The notes: generated from the sequence alone by a model not told the origin. DNA of 64,000 nucleotides from Mesorhizobium amorphae CCNWGS0123 (GCF_001686985.1 NZ_CP015318.1:1362001-1426000), one strand, 5' to 3'; shown: positions 51,704 to 61,959, counted from the stretch's first letter. Program-made: numbers and translations.

Positions 51704-51811
51704 GAGCATGATGCCGAAAAGTGTGAACCGGTTTGCGGACGACATCATGCTCACTCTCTCTTTGGTCCGGAGCGGATGATTTCAGGTCTATTCGACCCGA
51801 AATCATCCGCT
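51704..51811. repeat. Two adjacent long palindromes
   Basis: First: GAGCATGATG (51704-51713) and CATCATGCTC (51743-51752) as the arms of a 49-bp element. Second: AGCGGATGATTTCAGGTC (51771-51788) against GACCCGAAATCATCCGCT (51794-51811), a near-perfect 18-bp stem with a 5-base loop. Both resemble widespread rhizobial intergenic repeats. Confidence 0.7.
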
Positions 51812-51837
51812 CTGGGGTCGAGCTCGGGAGGAGCCGT

Positions 51838-53169
51838 TCACATCTTGCCGTCGTCCTGGAAGACCTGCGTCCAGTCCTTGACCAGGCCGTCAAGCGCGTC
51901 CTTGGCCGAACCCTGGCCGGCGACGACATAGTCGTGGAAGCGCTTCTGCGAGGCCTGCAGCAGCGGCGCGTAGCTCGGCTCGGCCCAGAAGTCCTTCACG
52001 ATGGCCATCGAGTCGAGGAAGGTCTGCGCATAGGGCTGGCTGGCCGGGAAGTTCGGGTCTTTCACGACCGCGTTGAGGCAGGAAAAGCCGCCAAGCGACC
52101 ACCACTTGGCCTGCACGTCCTTGTTGGCGAACCACTTGATGTATTTCAGCGCCGATTCCTGCTTGTCGGAATAGGAGACAACCGAGATGCCCTGGCCGCC
52201 GAGCTGGGCGAACTGGTCGCCGTCGGGGCCTTTGGGATTGGCGAAATAGCCGATCTTGTCGCCACCGACATTCTCGTCCTTCTGCAGGCCCGGCCAGGTG
52301 AAGGCGAAGTTCATGTGCATCGCCACCTGCCCGGATTTGAAGGCATCGACGCCTTCGCCCATGTAGCTATTGGAAGCGCCGGGCGGGGTGCAGCAGTCAT
52401 AGAGCGCCTTGTAGAACTCCAGCCCCTTCACCGATTTCTCGGAATTGACGAAGCCGTCCATCTCGTAGGGCTTTTCGGGGTTCTCGTATTTGAAGCCGAA
52501 GCTGTAGAGCACGTCCATGGCGCCCATGGTGATGCCTTCCGAGCCGCGCTCGGTATAGATCGACGCGCCATAGACCGTCTTGCCGTCGATCTCACGCTTC
52601 TGGAAAAACTCGGCGATCTGCTTCAGCTGGTCGAAGGTCGTCGGAGCGGCGAGATCCCAGCCATACTTCTCCTTGAATTCCTTCTGCAGCTCCGGCTTGG
52701 AGAACCAGTCCTTGCGGTAGGTCCAGCCGACGACGTCGCCCATTGCCGGCAGCGCCCAGTAGTTCGGCGAATTCTTCGGCCATTCCGAATAGCCGACCAC
52801 GGTCGCCGGCACGAAGTCGTCCATGCTGATCTTCTCCTTGTCGAAGAAGTCGTTCAGCTTGACGTAGTGGCCGTTCTCGGCCGCGCCGCCGATCCACTGG
52901 CTGTCGCCGATGATCAGGTCGCACAGCTTGCCCTTCGAATTGAGCTCGTTGAGGAAGCGGTCGGCGTAGTTGGTCCACGGCACGAATTCGAACTTCATGC
53001 CGATGCCGGATTCCTTGGTAAAATCCTTGGACAGTTCCACAAGCGCGTTGGCCGGGTCCCAGGCTGCCCAGCAAAGCGTCAGGTCTTCCGCATGCGCGAC
53101 GTTCGAGACGGCTGTCGACGCAAGCATCGCCGAGGCCAGACCCAACGTCAGTTTCAAGGTCGATTTCAT
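51838..53169 (-). CDS. Sugar ABC transporter substrate-binding protein
   Basis: 443 residues from the ATG at 53169. Signal peptide LKLTLGLASAMLASTAVSNVAHA with cleavage before EDLTL. Family 1 solute-binding fold (e.g. VPWTNYADRFLNELNSKGKL, ALPAMGDVVGWTYRKDWF). First gene of the transporter-kinase operon; substrate presumably a polyol or short keto sugar handled by the dihydroxyacetone kinases downstream, but not readable from sequence. An inverted repeat operator lies about 100 bases upstream. Confidence 0.88.
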   Translation of the reverse strand: MKSTLKLTLGLASAMLASTAVSNVAHAEDLTLCWAAWDPANALVELSKDFTKESGIGMKFEFVPWTNYADRFLNELNSKGKLCDLIIGDSQWIGGAAENGHYVKLNDFFDKEKISMDDFVPATVVGYSEWPKNSPNYWALPAMGDVVGWTYRKDWFSKPELQKEFKEKYGWDLAAPTTFDQLKQIAEFFQKREIDGKTVYGASIYTERGSEGITMGAMDVLYSFGFKYENPEKPYEMDGFVNSEKSVKGLEFYKALYDCCTPPGASNSYMGEGVDAFKSGQVAMHMNFAFTWPGLQKDENVGGDKIGYFANPKGPDGDQFAQLGGQGISVVSYSDKQESALKYIKWFANKDVQAKWWSLGGFSCLNAVVKDPNFPASQPYAQTFLDSMAIVKDFWAEPSYAPLLQASQKRFHDYVVAGQGSAKDALDGLVKDWTQVFQDDGKM

Positions 53170-53270
53170 GCCTTCCTCCCATTTGCGAAACACGTCCGGA
53201 TGACGGTTTCAAGAGCCCGCTAACCCCTCTCCTCAGGGGCCCAAACATGGCGGCGCGGTGGCGCGGCGGA

Positions 53271-53310
53271 TGTTTAGTAATTTGTTTAGTAATGCCATCT
53301 TTACTAAACA
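53271..53310. promoter_or_regulatory. TGTTTAGTAA operator array upstream of ABC/dha operon
   Basis: TGTTTAGTAA at 53271-53280 and again at 53283-53292, with the inverted copy TTACTAAACA at 53301-53310 (8-base spacer). Perfect inverted repeat plus one extra direct half-site, about 100-140 bases upstream of the binding-protein start. Probably the operator of a local repressor or activator (LacI, DeoR or ROK type are all possible); no regulator gene is found nearby. A weaker dyad of the EPS type (CGCTGCATCGCAGCA) lies at 53327-53341. Confidence 0.6.
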
Positions 53311-53424
53311 AGGCAAGCGAATTCGTCGCTGCATCGCAGCATGATTTGCGAAGACCTTGAGCTGGCTAAGAAAATTTCGGGAGGATCGTGGCTGTCTGGG
53401 TGCCCGGCGTGCCGGCAGCCGGCT

Positions 53425-54113
53425 TTACCTGACCGTTATCGTGCTGACCGTGACCGGTCGGATCGCCGGCGCCGGCGGCAGCAAGGCGCGGATGTCGGCG
53501 AAGGGGAACACCGGTTCGAAGCGGAACGCTTCGGCGAGCGCGCCTGGCGCGCCATTGCACTGGCCGGCGCGAAATTCGTTCTGCACGCGCGCCGCGTCGA
53601 CGAAGCGCTCGGGATCCTGCGAGCGATGCGCCCGGATCGCTCGCGCCTTGATGTCGGCATGGGCTGTTATCTCAACGCAATGCGTCGGCAAAAGCCGGTA
53701 CCGCCAAGCGTGTCGGCATGCAGCACCGGCACGGTGAAGGACGCTGCGATGCGCACTCCGTCCGACAACGCGCGGTGGTCGCCGTGATAGTCATTCGGCG
53801 CATGGGTGATGACGAGATCCGGCTTCACCTCACCGATCAGCGCCTTCAGCGCCGCGATCAGGGCGGCGTCGGCGACGAGCGCACCATCAGGAAAGTCGAG
53901 GAAGCGTGGGACAACACCGAGCAGCCTTGCCGCTTCCGTCGCCTCCTCGCGACGCACGCGGGCAAGCGTTGCCGGGTCGCCGCGCCCGCCTTTGGCGCCG
54001 TCCGTGGCTATGGCGAAAGTCGGCTCTGCGCCTTGCGTGGCATAGGCGGCCATCGTACCGAACATGAAGATCTCGATATCGTCCGGATGCGCGCCGAGCG
54101 CCAATACCTTCAC
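53425..54113 (-). pseudogene. LmbE/PIG-L-type deacetylase, broken by a frameshift
   Basis: The N-terminal part (from a GTG at 54113 with GGAGAG upstream) reads KVLALGAHPDDIEIFMFGTM with the metal site HPDD and later THAPNDYHGDHRALSDG (HxxDH). At about 53690, in the run CGGCTTTTGCCGACG, the frame is lost. The neighbouring frame continues with PTHCVEITAHADIKARAIRA and EAFRFEP, the normal family C-terminus. A single missing base at the T-run explains it; the joined product would be about 230 residues, the usual size. Either a pseudogene or a sequencing error in a homopolymer. Confidence 0.75.
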
Positions 54114-54129
54114 TTTACTCTCCGCGGAA

Positions 54130-55029
54130 ATGAACAACGTGCCGAACGGAATCCTGCTCGCCCTGATCGCCTACGCAAGCTATTCGTGCAACGACGCCGT
54201 TGTCAAAAGCCTGGGCGGGCAGTTCACCATCTTCGAGATCGGCTTCTTCTCGACACTGTTTTCCGGCTGTTTCCTGCTCTTCACCCGGCCGAACGGCGAA
54301 CGCTGGCGTGACTTCTGGCGCACCAAGCGGCCCTGGGCGGTGCAGGCGCGCGCCTGGGCCGGCATCGCGTCGGGCGTGCTCAGCGTCTATGCCTTCACCA
54401 CCATCCCGCTAGCCGAAGCCTATGCGCTGATCTTCCTGGCACCGCTCTGCGTCACCATCCTTTCAACCGTCGTGCTCAAGGAGAAGGTCGGCCCCTGGCG
54501 CTGGCTGGCGGTGGTCGCCGGCTTTGCCGGCGTCATGCTGGTTGTCAGGCCGGGTTTTCGCGAGCTGCATCTCGGGCACCTCGCGGCTTTCGGCGTAGCC
54601 TTCCTCGCCGCCGCCAGCGTCATCCTGATGCGCTCGCTTGCCCAGCAGGAGAAGCGCACGACCATGCTCGGCGTGCTGATCGGCTACGGCCTGGTCTTCA
54701 ACGGCATCGGTGCTGCCGCCACCTCGTTCACGCTGCCCGACGCCCGGCAGCTGGTATGGTTTGTCATCTCGGGCGCCTTCACCTCCTGCGGACAGTTGCT
54801 GCAGCTGCTTGCGGTCAAATACGCACCCGCCAACCGGATCGCGCCGACGCATTATTCGCAGATCGTCTGGGCGGTGATCCTCGGCGCACTGTTCTTCCAG
54901 GAATATCCCGATGCCCTGTCGCTGGTCGGCCTCGCCGTCGTCGGCGGTTCCGGCCTGCTGACCATGGTGCGTGAGGAGGTGCGCCTGGGCACGGTGCGCT
55001 GGAACCCGTTTTCGCGGACCCGGCTTTGA
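54130..55029 (+). CDS. DMT-superfamily transporter (EamA family)
   Basis: 299 residues from the ATG at 54130, ten predicted membrane segments, and two EamA repeats (GILLALIAYASYSCNDAVVK; VSVYAFTTIPLAEAY-type and VKYAPANRIAPTHYSQIVWA). Exporter or importer of small metabolites; substrate unknown. Divergent from the deacetylase with only 16 bases between starts, so the promoters must overlap the coding regions. Confidence 0.87.
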   Translation: MNNVPNGILLALIAYASYSCNDAVVKSLGGQFTIFEIGFFSTLFSGCFLLFTRPNGERWRDFWRTKRPWAVQARAWAGIASGVLSVYAFTTIPLAEAYALIFLAPLCVTILSTVVLKEKVGPWRWLAVVAGFAGVMLVVRPGFRELHLGHLAAFGVAFLAAASVILMRSLAQQEKRTTMLGVLIGYGLVFNGIGAAATSFTLPDARQLVWFVISGAFTSCGQLLQLLAVKYAPANRIAPTHYSQIVWAVILGALFFQEYPDALSLVGLAVVGGSGLLTMVREEVRLGTVRWNPFSRTRL

Positions 55030-55111
55030 GCCCGCCGCGATGGTCCGGTTGCGCGGCGGCTGCTGTCGCTGGTATGCGAGCGCAGCGGACTGGCTGTTTA
55101 TCCCGAGGACA

Positions 55112-57574
55112 ATGAGCAAGAGAACCCTGCCGGAACTTCCGGTCTCCGCCGTGCTGCCGGCGCTCGGCGAAGCGCTGGCAAAGCAGAGCAGCGCCGTGCT
55201 GGTGGCGCCGCCGGGCGCCGGCAAGACGACGCTGGTGCCGCTGGCGCTGCTCGACGCGCCATGGCTGGGTGCAGGCAAGATCGTGCTGCTCGAGCCACGC
55301 CGGCTCGCCGCCCGCGCCGCGGCCCGCCGCATGGCCGAGCTGATCGGCGAGGAACCCGGCGGTACGGTCGGCTATGCCATGCGCATGGAGAACCGCACAT
55401 CGGCCCGAACGAAAATCCTCGTCGTCACTGAAGGCGTGCTCGCGCGCATGATCCTCGACGATCCGGAACTGCCGGATGTTTCGGCGGTGCTCTTCGACGA
55501 GTTCCACGAGCGCTCGCTCGACGGCGATTTCGGCCTGGCGCTGGCGCTTGACGTGCAGGGCGCGCTTAGGCCGGACCTGCGCCTGCTGGTGATGTCGGCA
55601 ACGCTCGACGGCGCGCGCGTCGCCAGGCTGCTGTCGGGCGCTCCGGTGATCGAAAGCCAGGGCCGCGCCTTTCCCGTCGACATCCGCTACGACGAGCGGC
55701 CTGCCGGCGTCCCCATCGAGGACGCCATGGCCAGGGCGATCCGATCCGCACTAGCCGAGGAGAGTGGCAGCGTGCTCGCCTTCCTGCCCGGCCAGCGCGA
55801 GATCGAGCGCACCGCCGAGCGCCTGCACGACCGCGTCAGTGCCGACACCGATATCGTGCCGCTCTACGGCATGCTCGACAACCGGGCCCAGGATGCCGCC
55901 ATCAAGCCGGCGCCTTCGGGTCGCCGCAAGGTGGTGCTGGCGACGTCGATCGCCGAAACCTCGATCACCATCGACGGCGTGCGCGTCGTCATCGATTCCG
56001 GCCTGTCGCGACTGCCACGCTACGAGCCGGCCAGCGGCCTGACGCGGCTGGAGACGCTGCGGGTCAGCCGCGCCTCCGCCGACCAGCGCGCCGGCCGCGC
56101 CGGACGCACGCAAGCCGGTGTCGCCATCCGGCTATGGCGGGCCGAGCAGACGGCGGCACTCCCCGCCTTCACCCCGCCGGAGATCCTCGAGGCGGATCTG
56201 TCCGGCCTGCTGCTCGATTGCGCCGCCTTCGGCGTCGCCGATCCGAAAAGCCTTTCCTTCCTCGATCCGCCGCCGGCGCCGGCGCTCAACGAGGCGAGGA
56301 CGCTGCTCAGCGCACTGCACGCCATCGACGGGGCCGGGCGCCTGACCGATGCGGGCGCGGCGATGCGCAAGCTGGCACTGCCTGTGCGGCTCGCCCACAT
56401 GGTCGCCGAAGCCGCAGGGAGCGGCCACGCCTTCGAGGCGGCGATGCTCGCCGTGCTGCTTACCGAGCGCGGTCTTGGCGGCGACGGCGCCGACCTCGAG
56501 CGGCGGCTAATGCGGTTTCGCACAGAGAAATCGCCGCGCGCCGTCGCGGCGCGGCAGCTTGCCGAGCGGCAGGCGAAACAGGCCGGCGGTGTGAGGAGCA
56601 ATGAGCCGGCATCTGCAGGCGCCCTGCTCATCCACGCCTGGCCCGACCGTGTCGCCAAGGCGCGCGGCGAACGCGGCCGTTTCGTTCTGGCCAACGGTTC
56701 GGGCGCCATGCTCGACGCCGCCGATGCGCTGGCGGGCGAGACATGGCTGGTCGTCGCCGATCTGCAGGGCAAGGCGCAGAATGCCCGCATCAGCGCGGCA
56801 GCTCCGGTCGACGAGGCCGATATCCGTGCTGCTCTCGCCGACAGGATCGAGACCCGCCGCGAGACCAGCTTCGACCGCGACCGGCGTGCCGTGCGCGTGC
56901 GCGAGACGGCTCGGCTCGGCTCCATCACGCTTTCCGAGCGCATGCTGCCGGCGCCTTCGGGCACCGACGCGGATCAGGCGATCCTCGATGCCTTGCGCGA
57001 GCATGGCCTGTCGGTGCTGGAATGGGGCAAGGAGGCCGAGACCCTGCGCCAACGGCTCGGCTGGCTGCACCGTGGCCTCGGCGCGCCCTGGCCCGACGTT
57101 TCCGACACAGCATTGATCGACCGGCTCGACAACTGGCTGCTGCCGTTCCTCACCGGCGCGGCGTCTTTTGCCGCCATCAATTCCAGTGCGCTTTCGGCCG
57201 GCCTGATGGCGCTGGTGCCGCATGATTTGCAGCGCCGGATCGATGCGCTGGCGCCGACCCATTTCGACGCGCCCTCAGGCAGCCACGTGCCGATCCGCTA
57301 TGACGGCGAATGGCCGGTGCTGGCGATCCGCGTGCAGGAATTGTTAGGCCTCGACCGGCATCCGACGATCGCCAATGGCAGCGTGCCGCTGACGCTCGAA
57401 CTGCTGTCGCCGGCGCACCGGCCGATCCAGACGACGCGCGACCTGCCCGGTTTCTGGCGTGGCTCCTGGGCCGATGTGCGCACTGACATGCGTGGCCGCT
57501 ATCCCCGGCATGTTTGGCCGGAGAACCCGCTCGCCGCCGCAGCCACCAGCCGGGCAAAACCGCGCGGGACATGA
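55112..57574 (+). CDS. hrpB: ATP-dependent RNA helicase HrpB
   Basis: 820 residues from the ATG at 55112 (CGAGGA ribosome-binding site). DEAH helicase: Walker A APPGAGKTTLVPL, DEFHERSLDGD (motif II, DEFH variant), MSATLDGARV, ATSIAETSITIDGVRVV and QRAGRAGRTQAGVAIRLW. The C-terminal HrpB-specific domain ends with PIQTTRDLPGFWRGSWADVR. Role in RNA metabolism is poorly defined. The histidine kinase gene follows within about 55 bases. Confidence 0.93.
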   Translation: MSKRTLPELPVSAVLPALGEALAKQSSAVLVAPPGAGKTTLVPLALLDAPWLGAGKIVLLEPRRLAARAAARRMAELIGEEPGGTVGYAMRMENRTSARTKILVVTEGVLARMILDDPELPDVSAVLFDEFHERSLDGDFGLALALDVQGALRPDLRLLVMSATLDGARVARLLSGAPVIESQGRAFPVDIRYDERPAGVPIEDAMARAIRSALAEESGSVLAFLPGQREIERTAERLHDRVSADTDIVPLYGMLDNRAQDAAIKPAPSGRRKVVLATSIAETSITIDGVRVVIDSGLSRLPRYEPASGLTRLETLRVSRASADQRAGRAGRTQAGVAIRLWRAEQTAALPAFTPPEILEADLSGLLLDCAAFGVADPKSLSFLDPPPAPALNEARTLLSALHAIDGAGRLTDAGAAMRKLALPVRLAHMVAEAAGSGHAFEAAMLAVLLTERGLGGDGADLERRLMRFRTEKSPRAVAARQLAERQAKQAGGVRSNEPASAGALLIHAWPDRVAKARGERGRFVLANGSGAMLDAADALAGETWLVVADLQGKAQNARISAAAPVDEADIRAALADRIETRRETSFDRDRRAVRVRETARLGSITLSERMLPAPSGTDADQAILDALREHGLSVLEWGKEAETLRQRLGWLHRGLGAPWPDVSDTALIDRLDNWLLPFLTGAASFAAINSSALSAGLMALVPHDLQRRIDALAPTHFDAPSGSHVPIRYDGEWPVLAIRVQELLGLDRHPTIANGSVPLTLELLSPAHRPIQTTRDLPGFWRGSWADVRTDMRGRYPRHVWPENPLAAAATSRAKPRGT

Positions 57575-57629
57575 TGCATCCGGATAGAAACATCTACCGC
57601 TTGTCTTTTCCCGGCTATAATCCTTGGCC

Positions 57630-58952
57630 ATGATCAAGATCCTCAACGCGCCCGATTTCCAGCAGAGCCAGCGGCTGCGACTCAACACACTGATCAGGCT
57701 GCGCTGGCTGGCCATCGTCGGCCAGAGCCTGACGGTGCTTCTCGTCGCCTACGGGCTGAAATTCCCGCTGCCGGTCAGCATGTGCTTCGCGCTGATCGCC
57801 TGCTCGGCCTGGATGAATTTGTGGCTGACCTTTCGCTATCCGGCGGCGCATCGGCTGACCCCGCTGTCGGCCTTTGTCATCCTGACCTTCGACAGCCTGC
57901 AGCTTGCCGGCCTGCTCTATATGACCGGCGGCCTGACCAATCCGTTTTCGGTGCTGATGACCGTGCCGGTCGTCATCTCGGCGGCGTCGCTGCCGCTGCG
58001 CCTCACAGCGGTGCTCGGCGCGCTGGTCATGGCGGCGGCGACCTTGCTGGTCTTCTTCCACCAGCCGCTGCCCTGGCACGAAGGCGCGCCCCTTGAGATG
58101 CCGTTCGTCTATGTCGCCGGCATCTGGATGGCGGTGTTCTCGTCCATCGCCTTCACCGCCATCTACGCCTTCCGCGTCGCCGAGGAAGCGCGCCTGCTCG
58201 CCAACGCGCTCGCCGCCACCGAACTGGTGCTGCAGCGCGAACAGCATCTTTCCGCTCTGGATGGTCTCGCCGCCGCCGCCGCGCATGAATTGGGCACGCC
58301 GCTTGCCACCATCGCCCTTGTCTCCAAGGAGATGGAAAAGGCGCTTGGCGAAGACGCCAAATACCTCGAGGACGTGACACTGCTGCGTTCGCAAAGCGAG
58401 CGCTGCCGCGAAATCCTCAAGCGCCTCACCAGCCTGTCCTCCGAGGGCGAGGCGCATCTGTCGCGCCTGCCGCTGACCTCGCTGGTAGAGGAGGTGACGG
58501 CGCCGCACCGCGATTTCGGCATTTCGATCAAGCTCCGGCCGGGCGAGCGCATCGGTGCCGAACCGGTCGGGCGGCGCAACCCGGGCGTCATCTACGGCCT
58601 CGGCAATCTGGTCGAGAACGCCGTCGACTTCGCCCGCAAGACCGTCACCGTCCGCTGGAGTTGGGACGACGAACACGTCTCCTTCTCGATCATCGACGAT
58701 GGGCCGGGCTTCCCGCCTGAGATCATCGACCGCATCGGCGAGCCCTATATGTCGACGCGCCAGGGCACCGAGGCCGGCGGCGGCCTGGGGCTTGGGCTGT
58801 TTATCGCCAAGACCTTGCTCGAGCGCTCCGGCGCCACGCTCGATTTCCGCAATTCGAGCGGGCTGGGCGAGGGCGCCGTGGTGCATATCTCGTGGCCGCG
58901 CAGCGTCTTCCTCAATCCCGAATCGTCGTCGAGCATGTTCGACACCGCCTGA
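57630..58952 (+). CDS. actS: Redox-sensing histidine kinase ActS/RegB
   Basis: 440 residues from the ATG at 57630. Six membrane segments with the quinone-linked motif MTGGLTNPFSV; H-box AAAAHELGTPLATIALV; the redox-active Cys in LLRSQSERCREIL; ATPase motifs NLVENAVDFA and GGGLGLGLFIAKTLL. It phosphorylates ActR under low oxygen or reduced conditions, controlling respiration, carbon and nitrogen metabolism. Start at a TTG six bases upstream is possible. Confidence 0.92.
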   Translation: MIKILNAPDFQQSQRLRLNTLIRLRWLAIVGQSLTVLLVAYGLKFPLPVSMCFALIACSAWMNLWLTFRYPAAHRLTPLSAFVILTFDSLQLAGLLYMTGGLTNPFSVLMTVPVVISAASLPLRLTAVLGALVMAAATLLVFFHQPLPWHEGAPLEMPFVYVAGIWMAVFSSIAFTAIYAFRVAEEARLLANALAATELVLQREQHLSALDGLAAAAAHELGTPLATIALVSKEMEKALGEDAKYLEDVTLLRSQSERCREILKRLTSLSSEGEAHLSRLPLTSLVEEVTAPHRDFGISIKLRPGERIGAEPVGRRNPGVIYGLGNLVENAVDFARKTVTVRWSWDDEHVSFSIIDDGPGFPPEIIDRIGEPYMSTRQGTEAGGGLGLGLFIAKTLLERSGATLDFRNSSGLGEGAVVHISWPRSVFLNPESSSSMFDTA

Positions 58953-59072
58953 GATCGATGTCGCAACCTGCATAGTGGCCCTATCACCCCCGGTTTCAGG
59001 CGCTAAAAATTGGACAATAGTGCTGCGGAACTGTATCTGCGTAAAACTAAGGCAGCAGGATTTCTGGAAGCG

Positions 59073-59636
59073 ATGAGCGGAGACGAAACGACTGGCGCAA
59101 TGGTTGAAGGCGAGGACACCTCGCTGCTGATAGTCGATGACGACAAGCCGTTCCTGACGCGGCTTGCCCGCGCCATGGAAACCAGGGGCTTCGTGGTCGA
59201 GACGGCCGACAGCGTCGAGGAGGCGGTGACGAAAGCACGCGCCCATCCGCCGGCCTATGCGGTGGTCGACATGCGGCTCGGCGACGGCAACGGCCTCGAC
59301 GTCGTCGCCGCCATCCGCGAGAAGCGCGACGATGCCCGCGCCGTCATCCTCACCGGCTATGGCAACATCGCCACCGCGGTGACGGCGGTGAAGCTCGGCG
59401 CCATCGACTATCTGTCGAAGCCGGCCGACGCCGACGACATCTTTGCCGCGCTGACCCGCACCTCGGGCGAACGCGCCGCACCACCGGAAAATCCGATGTC
59501 GGCCGACCGCGTTCGCTGGGAACACATCCAGCGCGTCTACGAAATGTGCGACCGCAACGTCTCGGAGACCGCGCGCCGGCTCAACATGCATCGCCGCACG
59601 CTGCAGCGGATTCTCGCCAAGCGCGCGCCGCGCTAA
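59073..59636 (+). CDS. actR: Redox response regulator ActR/RegA
   Basis: 187 residues from the ATG at 59073. Receiver domain: LLIVDDDKPFLTRLARAM, phospho-acceptor Asp in VVDMRLGDGNGLDVV, Thr in VILTGYGNIATAV and Lys in DYLSKPADADDI. The C-terminal Fis-type helix-turn-helix NVSETARRLNMHRRTLQRIL is the ActR/RegA signature. 120 bases after actS. Confidence 0.94.
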   Translation: MSGDETTGAMVEGEDTSLLIVDDDKPFLTRLARAMETRGFVVETADSVEEAVTKARAHPPAYAVVDMRLGDGNGLDVVAAIREKRDDARAVILTGYGNIATAVTAVKLGAIDYLSKPADADDIFAALTRTSGERAAPPENPMSADRVRWEHIQRVYEMCDRNVSETARRLNMHRRTLQRILAKRAPR

Positions 59637-59728
59637 CGTCCCGGCAGATGGACCGCTTGCCTCGCTGCCGAGGCTTGCGCATCATCTGAACCATGATTCC
59701 GGCCGGCAGGCGGCATGACGGAGGCGAC

Positions 59729-60928
59729 ATGCGGGACGACACAGCGCGGCCGGTTTCCATCTTTCGCGAATTCCTCGATGGCGAGGCGGCCGGCGGCATC
59801 ATCCTGATGGGCGCCGCCGCACTGGCCCTCATCGTCGCCAATTCGCCGCTGTCCGAAACCTATTTTGCCGCCCTCCACGCCTATCTCGGGCCGCTTAGCG
59901 TCTCGCACTGGATCAATGACGGGCTGATGGCGGTGTTCTTCCTGCTGGTCGGGCTGGAGATCAAGCGCGAGATGCTGGACGGCCAGCTCTCGACCTGGCC
60001 GCGTCGCGTGCTGCCGGGCGTTGCGGCGGCCGGCGGCATGGTGGTTCCGGCGCTGGTCTATGTCGCCATCAACCGCGACAATGCCGCTGCCCTGTCCGGC
60101 TGGGCGATCCCGACCGCCACCGACATCGCGTTTGCCCTTGGTGTCTTGTCACTGCTCGGCAACCGCGTCCCGGCCTCGCTGAAAATCTTCCTCACCGCCT
60201 TGGCCATCATCGACGATCTCGGCGCCGTCATCATCATCGCGCTGTTCTATACAAGCGGCCTGTCGCTCGCCTATCTGGGCGCCGCCTTCGCGGTCATTGC
60301 GGTGCTCGCCGTGCTCAACCGCATGCGGGTGCTGACGCTGGTGCCCTATCTCGTGCTCGGTGTCGTCTTGTGGGTGCTGGTGCTGAAGTCGGGCGTGCAC
60401 GCCACGCTCGCCGGCGTGGCCCTGGCGCTGACCATCCCGCTCGAACGTTCTCCCGGCATCAGCCACGACCTCGAGCACTCGCCGCTGCACCGGCTCGAAC
60501 ACGGCCTGCACAAGATCGTGCCGTTCGTCGTCATCCCGATCTTCGGCTTCGCCAATGCCGGCGTGTCGCTCGCCGGCGTCAGCCTTGCCGCACTGGTCGA
60601 GCCGTTGACGCTGGGGGTGGCCGCCGGCCTCGTCGCCGGCAAACTGGTCGGCGTCTTCGGCTCTTCGGCCTTAGCCATCCGGCTGGGCTTGGCCGACCTG
60701 CCGGCGAATGCCGGCTGGCTGCACCTGATTGGTATTTCGCTGCTCTGCGGCATAGGCTTCACCATGAGCCTGTTCATCGGCCTGCTCGCCTTCGCCAGCG
60801 ATGTGGCGCTGCAGGACGCGGTCAAGGTCGGCATTCTTGCCGGCTCGCTGATCGGCGCGCTGCTTGGCGCCGCCGTGCTGCTGGTGGCGCCGGCGGCTGG
60901 CGAAGCCGATGGGGCGGACGAAGGCTAG
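59729..60928 (+). CDS. nhaA: Na+/H+ antiporter NhaA
   Basis: 399 residues from the ATG at 59729, polytopic. Contains [38 protein letters not shown], the transport-site region [20 protein letters not shown] and [20 protein letters not shown] with the conserved Asp pair. Exports Na+ in exchange for H+. Its stop overlaps the stop of the convergent sigma factor gene. Confidence 0.95.
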   Translation: MRDDTARPVSIFREFLDGEAAGGIILMGAAALALIVANSPLSETYFAALHAYLGPLSVSHWINDGLMAVFFLLVGLEIKREMLDGQLSTWPRRVLPGVAAAGGMVVPALVYVAINRDNAAALSGWAIPTATDIAFALGVLSLLGNRVPASLKIFLTALAIIDDLGAVIIIALFYTSGLSLAYLGAAFAVIAVLAVLNRMRVLTLVPYLVLGVVLWVLVLKSGVHATLAGVALALTIPLERSPGISHDLEHSPLHRLEHGLHKIVPFVVIPIFGFANAGVSLAGVSLAALVEPLTLGVAAGLVAGKLVGVFGSSALAIRLGLADLPANAGWLHLIGISLLCGIGFTMSLFIGLLAFASDVALQDAVKVGILAGSLIGALLGAAVLLVAPAAGEADGADEG

Positions 60929-61959
60929 GCTGGCGGCAGACCGAAGGCAGCAAACAATGAGGGGCCGAGCGGCGGCACATAGATCGTCAACGAGGCGATC
61001 TTCCCGTCGGCGGGCTCGATGACATGCAGAGAATGGGGCAGCCACGCAAGGTTCTGATGGCTGCGCGCGTAGACCGCGACCGCGGGCTGGCCATTGGCCC
61101 CGGTGGCCACCGCGCGATAGCCGGCAAAATTGCCCCAGACGGTCCCGAAAAAAGCCCGGATCGCCTTTCGCCCTCGGTACCATTCCCGCCATGGCGGCAT
61201 GTGGTAGGTGGCGTCTTCGCGCAGCAGGTCGACGAGGCCGTCGAGGTTGTCCGCTTGCCAGGCCTGCATGTAGCGTTCGAGCAGCAGCCCCTCTTGCGGG
61301 TTGGGTTGCGATCGCTGCAGGGGACGCCCCCGAGGATAGCTCTGGCCAAGCGTTGCGCGAGCCCGCTGCAGGGCGCTGTTGATAGAAGCTGTCGAACCGC
61401 CCAGCAAGTGCGCCGTCTCGACCGCTGACCAGCCAAGCACGTCGCAAAGCAAAAGGGCGGCCCGCTGCCTGGGCGGCAGAAGCTGGATCGCCGCGACGAA
61501 AGCGAGTTGCACCGCTTGACGGGCCTCGTAGCGCGCGTCCGGACCCGGTTTGTCGTCGACCAGATCCGGAAGCTCGGCGTCCGGATAAGGCTCCAGCCAG
61601 GTGAGCTCGGCGGCCGGCCCGCCGGTCGCCCTCGAGTCAGAGGGCGGCCGTTCGGGCTCAAGGAGAATGCGATGCACACTCGACCTCGCCTTGATGGCAT
61701 TGAGGCAGCTGTTGGTGGCGATCGCGTAGAGCCAGCCACGAAGCGAGCCCCGGCCTTCGAATTGCGACCTTGCGCGCCAGGCCTTGAGGAAGGTGTCCTG
61801 GACAAGGTCGTCCGCCTCGTGCAGCGAACCCATCATCCGATAGCAATGCAACTTGAGTTCGCGGCGATGGACCGCTGTCAGGCGCTCGAAGGCCAGCCGA
61901 TCAAGGATCGGCTGGCCTGGCCGGCCCAAGGGCTCAACAGGGCCAGAAGCGTCTGTCAT
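60925..61959 (-). CDS. ECF sigma factor with C-terminal SnoaL-like domain
   Basis: 344 residues from the ATG at 61959. Sigma region 2 ([20 protein letters not shown], then FLKAWRA), region 4 ([20 protein letters not shown], then [15 protein letters not shown]), and a SnoaL/NTF2-like C-terminal domain ([40 protein letters not shown]). Resembles the SigG/SigX5-like ECF group, where the C-terminal domain may replace an anti-sigma factor. Follows the SDR gene by about 40 bases on the same strand. Confidence 0.87.
   Translation of the reverse strand: MTDASGPVEPLGRPGQPILDRLAFERLTAVHRRELKLHCYRMMGSLHEADDLVQDTFLKAWRARSQFEGRGSLRGWLYAIATNSCLNAIKARSSVHRILLEPERPPSDSRATGGPAAELTWLEPYPDAELPDLVDDKPGPDARYEARQAVQLAFVAAIQLLPPRQRAALLLCDVLGWSAVETAHLLGGSTASINSALQRARATLGQSYPRGRPLQRSQPNPQEGLLLERYMQAWQADNLDGLVDLLREDATYHMPPWREWYRGRKAIRAFFGTVWGNFAGYRAVATGANGQPAVAVYARSHQNLAWLPHSLHVIEPADGKIASLTIYVPPLGPSLFAAFGLPPA

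Noticed and set aside
57615..59591. A 658-codon open frame on the minus strand
   Set aside because: Antisense to actS and actR, whose histidine-kinase and response-regulator motifs are unambiguous.
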